From NCBI RefSeq assembly GCF_900102945.1, contig NZ_FNGI01000008.1, positions 62,001-126,000 on the forward strand: a stretch of DNA of 64,000 bases, in the 5' to 3' direction. The notes under the pieces are model-generated. The model was not told the DNA's origin. It did no database searches and was given only the letters and a program-made list of their open reading frames with translations. The translations under genes were made by a program, and so were the position numbers. Shown here piece after piece: positions 1 through 9,200 of this stretch; positions within the stretch are counted from its first letter, which is position 1, and the number at the start of each line of letters is the position of its first letter. The stretch comes from Modicisalibacter muralis. GTDB lineage: Bacteria > Pseudomonadota > Gammaproteobacteria > Pseudomonadales > Halomonadaceae.

Positions 1-73
1 GCGCCAGCAAGGGGAGCAGTCGCCACAACGGCTTGTCGAGATGCTGTTTCATTGCCATCGCTCCCGCGCTCAT
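1..73 (-). CDS. N-terminal fragment of an unidentified gene, cut by the window edge
   Basis: An open frame begins with an ATG that overlaps the stop codon of the secretin gene (ATGA arrangement) and runs off the left edge. About 24 codons are visible. A second possible start lies at 52, eight bases after a GGGAG motif, giving a protein that begins MKQHLDKPLWRLLPLLA. That basic-then-hydrophobic start resembles a signal or lipoprotein leader. In this context it could be another envelope component of the secretion system (an SctJ-like or CpaD-like lipoprotein), but too little is visible to name it. Confidence 0.45.
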   Translation of the reverse strand, partial: MSAGAMAMKQHLDKPLWRLLPLLA

Positions 74-1422
74 TGCAGATAGAAACCGAACGGATCATCG
101 CGTAGCCCCGCCGACTCCACGTAGCGAGCACGGCTGTCGGCCAGGCGGGTGCCGGTGCTGACCCGTGCCTGGTCCAACGGCGTTCTCGGGGTCGGCGACG
201 AGGCAGGCGAAACGATGTAGGGCGTGATCAGGATCACCAGCTCGGTCTCGTTGCGCTGAAAGCGTCGCGAACGAAACAGGTTGCCGAGGATCGGGATATC
301 GCCCAGCACCGGGATACGCTCGATATTGTTCGACGCGCTGCGCTGGAACAGGCCGGCGATCGCGAAGGTCTGGCCGCTGCCGACCTCGACCACCGTATCG
401 GCGCGGCGTACCTGCAAACCGGGCACGCTGATGCCGCCGATCTCGACGCCGCTACTAGTCAGGCTGCTCACCTCGGGGCGCACGTGCAGCGAAATGCGTC
501 CATTGGGCAGCAGGGTCGGCGTAAACAGCAGCGAGACGCCGAACTGCTTGTACTCGATACCGATCAGATCAGCGCTGACCGGCACCGGGATCGGAATCTC
601 GCCGCCCGCCAGGAAGCTGGCGGTCTGACCGGTGACGGCGGTGATGTTGGGCTCGGCGAGAATCTTCAGCAGGTCGTTGCGCTGCAACGCCTGGAGCAGG
701 CCATCGACGCTGTCGACACCGCTGGCGATGGTGCCGAACCCGGCGTTGGCCGCCGAGCCGGGAAAGACCCCGAGCGAGAACGAGCCATTATTGATCAGCG
801 CGCTCCAGCTGACCCCGTATTGCAGGAGCTCATCCCGCGATACCTCGGCGAAACGCACGCGCAGGTTGATCTGGGTCGCGCCGCCATAGGTGGTGTTATT
901 AAGCGCCGTGGCGCCCTCGGGGGTCTGGCTTGCGAGGGTCGACTGCGTGGCAATGGTGCCGTCGATATCCTGGCTTTCGCCGGTCGCGACCAGTTGATTG
1001 CCAGCCATGCGCAGGCGAATCGGACTGTCGTCGTCGATGCCACGCAGTGCCTGGTTGGCCACCCGGTCGCCATCGCGTACCTGCAGGCGTATCGACGCCT
1101 GATTCCGCTCGTCGGTGTCCAGCGCGATCAGGTTGGTATCGCCCTGGCTCTTGCCGAACAGATAGATGACGCCGGGCGACACCACCTGTACGTCGGCGAC
1201 CTTGGGATTGGCCACGAACACCGAGGCCACCGCCTGATCGAAGCGCACGATACGACCCTGGCCGGTTTCCAGGGTAACGGCTCGCTCACCAGTTGCATCG
1301 ACCGTCACCTCGGCTCGGGCCGGCGACGCCAGCAGGATCAACACGAGCGCCAGAAGATAAGTCAACCAACCCATGGGTGGGCTTGCGGCCATTGGATAAC
1401 GAGAGAGCGTACTGGGAGTCAT
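70..1422 (-). CDS. Tad/CpaC-type secretin in a T3SS operon
   Basis: This is an outer-membrane secretin of 450 residues. A signal peptide ends near ASPARA (residue 37). The N-terminal domain (about 38-117) is of the type shared by pilus/T2SS/T3SS secretins, followed by the C-terminal secretin beta-domain (about 185-400) with the typical LLKILAEPNITAVTGQTASF and IPVLGDIPILGNLFRS stretches. The short length and single N-domain match CpaC/RcpA of Tad pili better than SctC, which is usually longer and has N0/N1/N3 domains. The gene lies 67 bp downstream of sctV on the same strand, so it probably forms the outer ring of this T3SS. Alternatively it opens an unseen Tad locus. The family call is strong; the assigned machine is inference. 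Confidence 0.85.
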   Translation of the reverse strand: MTPSTLSRYPMAASPPMGWLTYLLALVLILLASPARAEVTVDATGERAVTLETGQGRIVRFDQAVASVFVANPKVADVQVVSPGVIYLFGKSQGDTNLIALDTDERNQASIRLQVRDGDRVANQALRGIDDDSPIRLRMAGNQLVATGESQDIDGTIATQSTLASQTPEGATALNNTTYGGATQINLRVRFAEVSRDELLQYGVSWSALINNGSFSLGVFPGSAANAGFGTIASGVDSVDGLLQALQRNDLLKILAEPNITAVTGQTASFLAGGEIPIPVPVSADLIGIEYKQFGVSLLFTPTLLPNGRISLHVRPEVSSLTSSGVEIGGISVPGLQVRRADTVVEVGSGQTFAIAGLFQRSASNNIERIPVLGDIPILGNLFRSRRFQRNETELVILITPYIVSPASSPTPRTPLDQARVSTGTRLADSRARYVESAGLRDDPFGFYLQ

Positions 1423-1489
1423 GAATGATGTCGCCTTGTCACGGAACCTACTCCTTGCAGAAAAATGTATTGTTATTGATCGACACGAC

Positions 1490-3679
1490 TTACTCTTGGG
1501 GGGAGCCAGACGACTCCTTGACGCTCCCTGGCACGGAGGGCCTGGGCAGCCTCACCTGGGCCAGCGATTGCAGGCTGAACTCCGGCGCCACTTCTTGCCA
1601 GGCCATGACCGGCAAGTCGAGTTCGTGGCGCTTCGACCACTGTTGCAGAACCGGGCGCACATCGCTGGAAGCGATGACCACTGGCGCCATGTCGGCATCC
1701 AGTTTATCCAGTTGCTGCTGGAACCAAGCATGCAGCGTGCGTGATAGTGGCGCGGGCAAGCCGCCCCTGGGGGCGCCGCCTTCAGTGCCACGCAACGTGC
1801 CGCGAATCGTCTCCTCGAGCGGGCGCGTCATCACCCAGGCCGGCAGGATGCGATCCGCGCGGGCGTGGCGATGGCAGATCTGGCGTGCCAAGGCAGCGCG
1901 GATGCGCTCGACCAGACGGGCAACGTTCTGCTCCTGCGGCCCCCAGGTGACCATCGCCTCGAGGATGGTGCGCAAGGCGCGCAGCGGCACGCCTTCATCG
2001 ACCAGGCGCCGCAGGATGTCCGACATCTTCTGTAACGACACCACGCGCACCGCCTCGCCGACCAGTTCCGCATAATCCTGCTCCATCCGCGACAGCAGGC
2101 CACGGGTCTCCTGAATGCCGATGAACTCGCCGGCGTAGCGAATCAGAATCCGTTGCAGGCAACCGCACAGCACCTGGTCGACCGTCCGGTAGCCGATACC
2201 GGCATCGTCGAGGCGCTCGACGTCCCGCGTCGCGACCCAGTGCGCCACGCGCCGCCCCATCAGCGGTGGCTGGTCGACATAGTCGACCTCGAGCAGGTCG
2301 AGATGCATCGGGTCGTCATCGAGCAACAGCCGGTCGGCGGGTATCTCGCCTTTCATGACCGGCACTTCATCGAGTTCGATGCCGAAATGTTGCCCTTCCA
2401 TGGCCGGTTCGACGCGCAGGCCGACACTGGGCATGTCGATGCCCAGGTCTTGCCCGGCCTGACGCCGCGCGTCGTCGAGCCCGTCGCGCAGGATATCGAG
2501 CGTCAGCGCTTCGGCGAGCGAGGGGCCCAGCGACAGCACCACGCGGTGGTGGCTCTGCGGCGAGTCCTGTAGCGCCGACGCCGTGGCTTTCTCGGGCGCC
2601 GCTGCATCCGCTCCTGACGAACCGGGCGCGCCCTGTGTCAAACCGTCGGCGCCAGCCGCCGAGTCCGGCGCGGCCTGCTCCTCGGCCTGGCGACGCTGCT
2701 CGCGACGCTTGATCAGCCAGGCCGCCAGGCCGAGCCCTGCCGCAAGCCCCAGGAACACCAGAGTGGCGAAACCCGGGATGAGCGCCAGGCATAACAGGAT
2801 GACGGCGGTCAGCCCCAGCGCCCGGGAGTTATTGCCCAACTGCCCGACGATCTCTGTGCCGAGACTCCCCGAGCGGTCGGAGCCGACCCGCGTCACCACA
2901 GTGCCGGCGGCGACGGCGATCAGCAGCGCGGGAATCTGCGCGATCAGGCCGTCACCGACGGTCAACACCGAGTAGACGTCCACTGCCTCGCCAAACGCCA
3001 TATCGAGCTTGAGCATGCCGATCAGCAGGCCGCCAAGCAGATTGATGAAGAGAATGACCAGGGTAGCGATGGCATCACCCTTGACGAACTTCATCGCGCC
3101 GTCCATCGCGCCGTAGAGCTGGCTTTCCCGCTCCAGACGCACGCGCCTGAAATGCGCCTCGGCCTGATCGATGTCGCCGTTGCGCAGATCGTTGTCGATG
3201 CTCATCTGCTTGCCCGGCATGGCGTCCAGGATAAAACGGGCGGCCACCTCGGCGACCCGCTCGGCGCCCTTGGTAATGACCAGGAACTGGGCGATGGCGA
3301 TGATCAGGAACACCACCAGGCCAACCACCACCTCGCCGCCGATGACCAGCCCGCCGAAGGCCGAGACGATCTGGCCGGCATCGCCCTCGAGGAGGATCAG
3401 GCGCGTGGTGGTAATCGACAATGCCAGGCGAAACAGCGTGGCCAGCAGGATGATCGGTGGCAGCGACGAAAACTCGACCGGGTGCGAGATATAGAACGCC
3501 ACCATCAGAATCAGCAGGCTGCAGCCGATGTTCAGGCCGATCAGCACATCCACCAGCGCGGTGGGCAGCGGAATGATCATCATCATGACCGCCAGCACCA
3601 TGAAGGCGGCGATCACTATGTCGCTACGCTGCGAGGCACGCAGGGCGATGGCGTTGAGCTTGGCGAGCACGGCGGTCAT
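1490..3679 (-). CDS. sctV: T3SS export gate protein SctV (FlhA/LcrD/YscV family)
   Basis: This 729-residue protein belongs to the FHIPEP family, the nonameric inner-membrane export gate that receives substrates from the ATPase. Residues 1 to about 330 contain some eight hydrophobic helices and the conserved segment RLALSITTTRLILLEGDAG. A variable Ala/Gly/acidic linker follows (about 340-395), then the cytoplasmic ring domain to the C terminus. Length and sequence fit the non-flagellar LcrD branch. The start codon overlaps the end of the preceding sctY gene, so translation is probably coupled. The order sctX-like, sctY, sctV equals yscX-yscY-lcrD of Yersinia, which supports a virulence-type rather than flagellar role; no flagellar genes are nearby. 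Confidence 0.93.
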   Translation of the reverse strand: MTAVLAKLNAIALRASQRSDIVIAAFMVLAVMMMIIPLPTALVDVLIGLNIGCSLLILMVAFYISHPVEFSSLPPIILLATLFRLALSITTTRLILLEGDAGQIVSAFGGLVIGGEVVVGLVVFLIIAIAQFLVITKGAERVAEVAARFILDAMPGKQMSIDNDLRNGDIDQAEAHFRRVRLERESQLYGAMDGAMKFVKGDAIATLVILFINLLGGLLIGMLKLDMAFGEAVDVYSVLTVGDGLIAQIPALLIAVAAGTVVTRVGSDRSGSLGTEIVGQLGNNSRALGLTAVILLCLALIPGFATLVFLGLAAGLGLAAWLIKRREQRRQAEEQAAPDSAAGADGLTQGAPGSSGADAAAPEKATASALQDSPQSHHRVVLSLGPSLAEALTLDILRDGLDDARRQAGQDLGIDMPSVGLRVEPAMEGQHFGIELDEVPVMKGEIPADRLLLDDDPMHLDLLEVDYVDQPPLMGRRVAHWVATRDVERLDDAGIGYRTVDQVLCGCLQRILIRYAGEFIGIQETRGLLSRMEQDYAELVGEAVRVVSLQKMSDILRRLVDEGVPLRALRTILEAMVTWGPQEQNVARLVERIRAALARQICHRHARADRILPAWVMTRPLEETIRGTLRGTEGGAPRGGLPAPLSRTLHAWFQQQLDKLDADMAPVVIASSDVRPVLQQWSKRHELDLPVMAWQEVAPEFSLQSLAQVRLPRPSVPGSVKESSGSPQE

Positions 3680-4008
3680 GCGTCACTCCGGCGTTGCAGA
3701 TAGTCGCGAAAACAATGCCGGGCATCGGCGTGGCGACCGGCGGTCCATAGTGCCCGGCTCTGCAACAACGACAGCGTCGGCGAAGGGCCTTCCAGGTATT
3801 CGAGATGATCGATCGTGTTCAGCGCGCGCTGGGCGTCACCGGTCGTGGTGAAGGCCTGAGTCAGCGTGCGCAGGATACCGGGATGACCGGGCGCGGCGCG
3901 CTCGGCGAGCAGCAGCAGCACCAGACCGCGCTTGTGGTTGCCGCTCTTCATGTAAAGATGGCCCAGCATATGCAGCAGGTCGGCGGCGTTGCGGTCGCTT
4001 TCACTCAC
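3676..4008 (-). CDS. sctY: SctY/YscY-like tetratricopeptide T3SS protein
   Basis: This 110-residue protein is almost entirely tetratricopeptide-like helices: a LLHMLGHLYMKSGNHKRGL-type helix pair, a central pair, and a final pair ending in ARHCFRDYLQRR. YscY of Yersinia has the same size, the same TPR build and a similar final helix, and chaperones YscX for export. Both ends overlap neighbouring genes by four bases, so it is tightly coupled between the sctX-position gene and sctV. The assignment rests on fold, length and conserved gene order; sequence identity to YscY looks low. A generic TPR chaperone of another T3SS class is the alternative. Confidence 0.72.
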   Translation of the reverse strand: MSESDRNAADLLHMLGHLYMKSGNHKRGLVLLLLAERAAPGHPGILRTLTQAFTTTGDAQRALNTIDHLEYLEGPSPTLSLLQSRALWTAGRHADARHCFRDYLQRRSDA

Positions 4009-4403
4009 CTATCGCTTTCCTCTGCCTCGGCGTTACGACGCGCCTCTTCCCATTGCAGGCGCTGATCGATCTCTTCGTTGAGCACCTGGGCGGCCAGTTC
4101 GGTGACGTCGCTCTCGGTACCCAGGCGCGGCAGCACGTTATCGACGACATGCTGCAACAGCTCGATGCTACGCTCGTTGCCATACAGCGATGGATCGCTG
4201 GCAGTGGGCAGCAACAAGCGCGCCAACTGCCGGAGCAGGGAACCACGCGCACGCCGCGAGCGACTGTTCTCGACCGCACGCGTGAAATCGATTTGACGGT
4301 CAGGATCGATCGCCTGACTGGTAGCGGACTTATCGACACGTGCGGCTACGCTCGGATCGCGAAGGCGATCGTTTTCGACGTTGCGGTCGGCGGCAATCTT
4401 CAT
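4005..4403 (-). CDS. T3SS operon protein in the SctX position
   Basis: This is a 132-residue hydrophilic protein with no signal peptide or membrane segment. The first half is rich in charged residues and looks flexible; the second half (about 55-125) is predicted helical, ending in a very acidic tail. It sits directly before sctY with a four-base overlap and 19 bp after sctD. In Yersinia this place is held by yscX (122 residues), an early secreted component that binds YscY. By position and size it may be SctX, but I cannot see clear sequence similarity, so no symbol is given. Another small export regulator is also possible. Confidence 0.6.
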   Translation of the reverse strand: MKIAADRNVENDRLRDPSVAARVDKSATSQAIDPDRQIDFTRAVENSRSRRARGSLLRQLARLLLPTASDPSLYGNERSIELLQHVVDNVLPRLGTESDVTELAAQVLNEEIDQRLQWEEARRNAEAEESDR

Positions 4404-4422
4404 GCGAAATCGTCAGCGCCGG

Positions 4423-5601
4423 TCATAGGGTCAGGGTGAACTCGTCATCGCCGCGACGCAGCATGACGCCTTTGTCACTGATCTCGGAAAGCACCCAACC
4501 CTCGCGCAGGGTCGCGCCCGGATAAAGACGCCTGCCACTAGGGCCGATGACATAAGGGTTGTCGCCGAGCCATACGGCGCGAAACTCGAACGCCGGCTTA
4601 TCGGCAGCGAGACTCGGCTGGGCGTTGCTGATCAGCACATGGCTGCTGCCGTAATGCCGGTCGAACCAGCGTTGCACATCGGTCCAGTCAGCGTAGCGCT
4701 CGGGGGCGAATTCGCCGGAAACGATCAGGTGACTGCCGGAATCCTGCACTTGCAGACCGTCGAGGTTCGCCTGGGACAACTGCTGGCGCAGCGCCTCGCC
4801 GGGCGTGGCGCTCGACGCGGCCAGAGCCGCCTCGGCTGCCTGGGAATTCGCCGAGGAACGCAAGGCATAGGCGGACCCAACGACCCCGCCATTGTCGGTA
4901 CTGATAAACGGATAGACACCCGCCATGCTCATGGTCGCGAACATCGTCGCACCCAGCGCCGTGACAGCGGTCCGGCGGTTCAGGCGCGAGCGCAGAGGCT
5001 CCGGTAACTCGGGCATCCGCTTGCCGATGGCGTGGAATGCGGGAGCACTGAATTTTCGAACCGGTTGAAGAACCGGGGAGCAGAACTTCCCTATGGAGCG
5101 AAAGACCGGAGAACCGGCTTCGCGCAGCGACTCAAGAGCGGGCGACCCCGTTTTGCGCATGGACTGCAGCACGGAAAGGCCGGAATTTCGAGCAGATTGC
5201 AGAGCGCCAGCACTCGCCTTCTGAATGGCTTGCAAGACAGGAGGTCCGGCAAGCGCGGGTTGGGAAAGTTGCAGGCGAACGTCGCCAAAGGCGATCGTCG
5301 TCGGCAGATTGGTGCGCCAGCCGGTGCCTTGCATCACGCATCTGTCGCCGACCTCGACGTCGCCTCCCTGCGCTTCGATGGCGACCATTCGCGCATGAAA
5401 GCGCAGGGTGACATGCTCGGCGGCGATACCGCCATCACTCAGGATGACATCGGCCTGCGGGGAGGAACCGATACGGCAGACAGGCTGCTCGAGCGCGATG
5501 ACCACGCCGCGATGAAGGCCACCGGTTACCCCCAGCGTCGAAAAAACGGTCGTTGTCGGCAAGAAGAGCGAGCTTATGGATGTTGTCAGTGCTGATTTCA
5601 T
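4423..5601 (-). CDS. sctD: T3SS inner-membrane ring protein SctD with FHA-like domain
   Basis: The start at 5601 is chosen because AGGGAAG lies just upstream; a further in-frame ATG lies at 5616. Residues from the 5601 start: a cytoplasmic FHA-like domain (about 25-115, with GLHRGVVIALEQPVCRIGSS and an AEHVTL strand), seven 11-residue repeats (123-199), one transmembrane helix (about 212-230), and a periplasmic part (about 280-392) with BON/ring-building-like folds ending in an IGPSGRRLYPGATL segment typical of SctD. The product would form the outer of the two inner-membrane rings and contact the secretin. It heads the sctD-X-Y-V-secretin run. The repeat linker is unusual for the family. Confidence 0.82.
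   Translation of the reverse strand: MKSALTTSISSLFLPTTTVFSTLGVTGGLHRGVVIALEQPVCRIGSSPQADVILSDGGIAAEHVTLRFHARMVAIEAQGGDVEVGDRCVMQGTGWRTNLPTTIAFGDVRLQLSQPALAGPPVLQAIQKASAGALQSARNSGLSVLQSMRKTGSPALESLREAGSPVFRSIGKFCSPVLQPVRKFSAPAFHAIGKRMPELPEPLRSRLNRRTAVTALGATMFATMSMAGVYPFISTDNGGVVGSAYALRSSANSQAAEAALAASSATPGEALRQQLSQANLDGLQVQDSGSHLIVSGEFAPERYADWTDVQRWFDRHYGSSHVLISNAQPSLAADKPAFEFRAVWLGDNPYVIGPSGRRLYPGATLREGWVLSEISDKGVMLRRGDDEFTLTL
5005..5235 (-). repeat. seven 11-codon tandem repeats inside sctD
   Basis: Seven consecutive 33-bp units encode degenerate 11-mers such as LQSMRKTGSPA, LESLREAGSPV, FRSIGKFCSPV and LQPVRKFSAPA. Hydrophobic positions 1 and 4 and a basic residue near position 5 or 6 recur. 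They link the FHA-like domain to the membrane helix. The DNA copies have diverged, so this is an old expansion. Confidence 0.8.
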
Positions 5602-5681
5602 GAGCTTCCCTGCCATCTACGAACCTGTTGGCGCCATGTTGCTAGGTCGTCATATCCAGCGCCGTTCAGGCAGAAAGACCG

Positions 5682-5720
5682 AACACCGCGACGCACTGTA
5701 AGCGAGTGCGTCGCGGTGTT
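5682..5720 (-). terminator. 16-bp perfect hairpin between the small gene and sctD
   Basis: A perfect 16-bp inverted repeat (arms 5682-5697 and 5705-5720) encloses a 7-base loop. On the minus strand the hairpin is followed by CGGTCTTTCTG, which is only moderately T-rich. It lies 32 bp after the stop of the 66-codon gene and 80 bp before sctD, so it may be a partial terminator or an mRNA-stabilising hairpin that uncouples the two genes. Confidence 0.6.
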
Positions 5721-5752
5721 GGTGGAACCAAGCCACCGCCGAACGCCACGCG

Positions 5753-5953
5753 TCAGTTCTGCGGTCGCTGCTTGGAGGCGTCGAGATCCGCCTTTTTCTC
5801 GGTGGTGATCTCGGTAATCCTGGCGGATTTTTCGATTGCCTTGTCGAAGGCGGCTTCCATGCGCGCGATGGAATCACCGCCGCCTCCGCCCCCGGAAACG
5901 GCTTCTGTTCCGCCTCCCTCTTCCTTTCTATGTTTCAGATTGAACAGCCCCAT
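5753..5953 (-). CDS. 66-residue glycine-rich protein at the T3SS locus
   Basis: The start is set by GGAGGATGCC immediately before ATG at 5953. The product begins MGLFNLKHRKEEGGG, continues through a run of six glycines, then forms a single probable amphipathic helix (about 28-58) ending ASKQRPQN. There is no signal peptide. A small, abundant, helical protein transcribed next to sctD could be an exported filament, needle or rod-like subunit, or a chaperone. I see no SctF signature and do not assign a family. The strong ribosome site and flanking hairpin suggest high expression relative to the ring genes. Confidence 0.65.
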   Translation of the reverse strand: MGLFNLKHRKEEGGGTEAVSGGGGGGDSIARMEAAFDKAIEKSARITEITTEKKADLDASKQRPQN

Positions 5954-6057
5954 GGCATCCTCCTTCGCCGATCCTGGAAATTGAGAACATTCGAGCGGAG
6001 CCAACACCGCCGTTTTTACCGTGTCTTTGTTACAACATTGCTTCTTGACGGTTCGCT

Positions 6058-6086
6058 TATAAAAGCAAATTAAGCGTAGGGCATAA
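6058..6086 (-). promoter_or_regulatory. possible sigma-70 promoter for the small T3SS gene
   Basis: On the minus strand TTATGC (6086-6081) and TTTATA (6063-6058) are separated by 17 bases in an AT-rich stretch about 100 bp upstream of the 66-codon gene. The -35 match is weak, so this is a candidate only. The remainder of 5954-6183 shows no other gene. Confidence 0.3.
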
Positions 6087-6183
6087 TTTTTCGCTACATT
6101 GTAAGTAAAATGAAACGCTTTGAATTGAAATGAAACTTTGCGACGCCAAAAAGCGACAGAAACTTGTTGACGATAATGGCGAC

Positions 6184-6207
6184 AAAAAACCGGCCTCAAC
6201 GGCCGGT
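6184..6207 (-). terminator. rho-independent terminator of the giant gene
   Basis: On the minus strand a 7-bp stem ACCGGCC / GGCCGGT with a 5-base loop is followed at once by six T residues. It lies 29 bp past the stop codon of the 9.5 kb gene. Confidence 0.85.
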
Positions 6208-6236
6208 TACAGGGAATGTATCAACTGGCCTATCGC

Positions 6237-9200
6237 TCACCCAGGCACGAGTTGCCCCTCGCGCGGCGATGCTTGAGTCACCTTCGGTAGATAGATACGG
6301 TCCCCCGGATAGAGGATTTCAGGATCGACGATGTGATTGTTCAGTGACACCACTTCGGCGATATCGCGATCGTGAGCCACCGCGATGCTTGCCAGTGTCT
6401 CCTTCGGGTAAACGTCGACCGAGACGTAATTCTCCTCCTCGAGCTCGGGATTGACGCGTCCACTCTCAATCATGGCACCGCTGGCGTTCTCATCGACATA
6501 ACGCGCCATCACCCAGCCGGCCTGCTCCTTGCCAGCCTGGCTCATGCCGCGAACGGGAACCCAGGCGTTGCCATCGGCATCGGCTTCTCGCGGCCCGGTT
6601 TCCTCGAGGAAGGTACCGTGGGTGAAAGTCATCACGATCCTGGCCTCGTCAGATGGCCGGGCGCGCAGATTAAGGCCATCCGCCGGCAACACGACAAACT
6701 GCGTCGTGGTCGGCTCCGGTGTTGGTTCGTCCGGTTGATCGGGTTGATCGGATTGCTCAGGAGAGGGGGGGGCGCTTGGTTGATCCGGAGAAGGCGATTC
6801 ATCCGATTCAGGATCGGTTTCATCCGGCTCAAACAATTTACCGAAAGCAGACATACTGGTGGCAATCAATCCACCGCCGATGGTGATGGCAAAGGCAATG
6901 TCACGCTTTCTCGGAGTCGGCTCGCCCAATGGCTGTATCAATTCGCTGCTCTGAGGCTCCACCATGAGCGGCTTGCTCATATCAATCGGTAGGAACCTGG
7001 CTAGCGTGGGCCTAACCCCCTTCTTCCATGAGGCGGTGTCTCTGAACCATAGATAGGCCGACCCATAGCCGAATAACCCCCCTGCGGCGACGTCGACATA
7101 TGCCCAAGGGTCACCACCAAGGACAGCCGAGGCACTGTCGGCTGTGTAAGGCATGCTGCCGATTAAATAGGCGGGAAGCCCCACGTCGTCGGCATAGGGA
7201 AATTGATCCTTGCCCGTCACGGTCTCCATGAAGGTTTTAGACCCGTAAGCTATGTTGCCAACTGCGTAGGGCCCGTTGATAAGAGGGTCCTGGCCTTGAG
7301 CCGTCGCCATAACGGTGCCAGGCGTATTTATGGTGGTGGTAAAAAACTCTACCCCTCGGAGAACGCGCCCCTGTATCGTGTTGGCGGCAGTCGCATCTGG
7401 TCTATGCGCTCTATAAATAAAACTAGCGCCACGCCATCCATAGGCCAATACATTCGCGGTGGGAGAAGATGATAGCGCATACCCGGCGGCAGCGAGAAAG
7501 CCTAACCCAGTACCGATCAAGGCTTTCTGCCCGGTAGCATTTCGCTCTGCCGGCAAACTGCTCTCTACCCGCACACGTAATTGCGGACCGTCAGGGAGCA
7601 TGCCTCTGGCCACCGGGTTCAAGAATCCCGACAAGGCATTCCGGTCGATGGCGAGTGTTACTGTTTTCTCCGCAGCGTTCTCGGCATGTTTAGTACCGCT
7701 AAGCGGTATCAACGCACCCAGGCCTTCCCTATTCACGCCATGGAGTTGGATGACCGGGCCTTCTGCATCGAGGGATATCGATATGGTCCCGGGTCGTGCT
7801 TCACGCTCCAGGATACGTTGCGGTGCCAGTTGCAATCGTTCGCTATCGAATCTCTTGATCTGAGCCGGCTTGAATGCTTGCCACTGCTCGGTGGAAAGCG
7901 CCTTCGCCTGATTTCGAGTCAGTGCCGCAACCTGGCCGGGTGTTAAACCTGCTATTTGTTTGTTGGTCAGTGCTTTGATCTGTTCGGTCGTCAGCGGCGA
8001 AATCTGCTCGGGCCATAGCCACATCAAACGATTGGGCTTGATCTGTGCCAGGGTCTCGGGTCGAATGGCCTGCAACTGAACATCGGACAACGCGCGCAAC
8101 TTCCAGGCACCGAGCGCGTTCATCTGCTCACCGTCGAGCGCCGCGACCTGTTTCAACCTGAAGGCGCCCAACTGCTCGCGAGTAAAGAACGTGATCTGCT
8201 CTGGACTCAGTGCCTTGAGCTGCGGGGGCGTGAGCTTGCGAACTTGCTCGATGCTAAGCGCTGCTAGCTGATCCTTTGTAAAAGCGGCAACTTGCTCGGG
8301 CGTGAAATGGGTCAACCGGCCGGGCGGAATCTGCGCCAAATGCTCGGGAGCGATGGTCGGAATCTGTGTTTCGGAAATCGACTTAAGCTGCACCGGCCTG
8401 TAACCAGCCACATCTTCCGAGGCGAAATTTGGCATCGGCTCGGCCGCCGGTGCCGGAATTGTAGCCGTCTGATGGACAGTAGTGGAGCTATTCGAGTGAT
8501 CGAATTCCGCCGCGATGGCTTGTGCCGTTTCTGGGCTTACTCCTTTATCTATCAAACTAGACTGAAGCATGGCCGGATCGATAGCCGCCATGGCCTCATG
8601 CACACCGGATGTTGGGTAGCGCGCCAATGCCGTGGTGAAATCATTGGGCAACCGCCAAGGAGAGTCGCTAGTGTTCTCGGACAGACCGGGCTGCTGCGGC
8701 TTGCGGAACGCCGCTGGAATGGGCGAAGGCTGTTCGGGATAAGGTGCGCCCTCTGGGTGATAGGCGGCCGATAGAGAGCGTGGGCCTAGGGCGCCTCTGC
8801 CATTAATGGCATTTTCAGCGAGTGCAATGTGCTCGTCGATCAACGCAACCAGTCTAGGATTTTCCCAAATACTATAGATATCTTCAAAATCGTGCAGGTA
8901 GAAGAATCCTTCACTGTCGATCAGGAATTGAGGATCACCAACTCCGATCCCCTCCCTCATGTAAAACTCCCTCATTTCACGAAGACTAGATACACTATTC
9001 CGATTAAGAAGACTCACATCAGTAAGTGATGCTCTATCCCTTGTAGAAAGGAAACCGTGCTCTATTTTACGATTCTGCGTCGTATAAAAATCCATGACTA
9101 ACGCTTTTCGACCGTATACTTGCGTGACGCCATGAATAGGGGCTATGTAAGGGGCACCTCGATCAATAAGCGTTTGTGTATCTTCGACCTGCCCATAAAG

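Noticed and set aside
70-1422. Canonical SctC or GspD secretin
   Set aside because: Too short and with only one N-terminal domain; the Tad/CpaC architecture fits better.
7827-8402. CRISPR-like periodicity
   Set aside because: The periodicity is in the encoded octapeptides; the 24-bp DNA units are not identical and there are no spacers.
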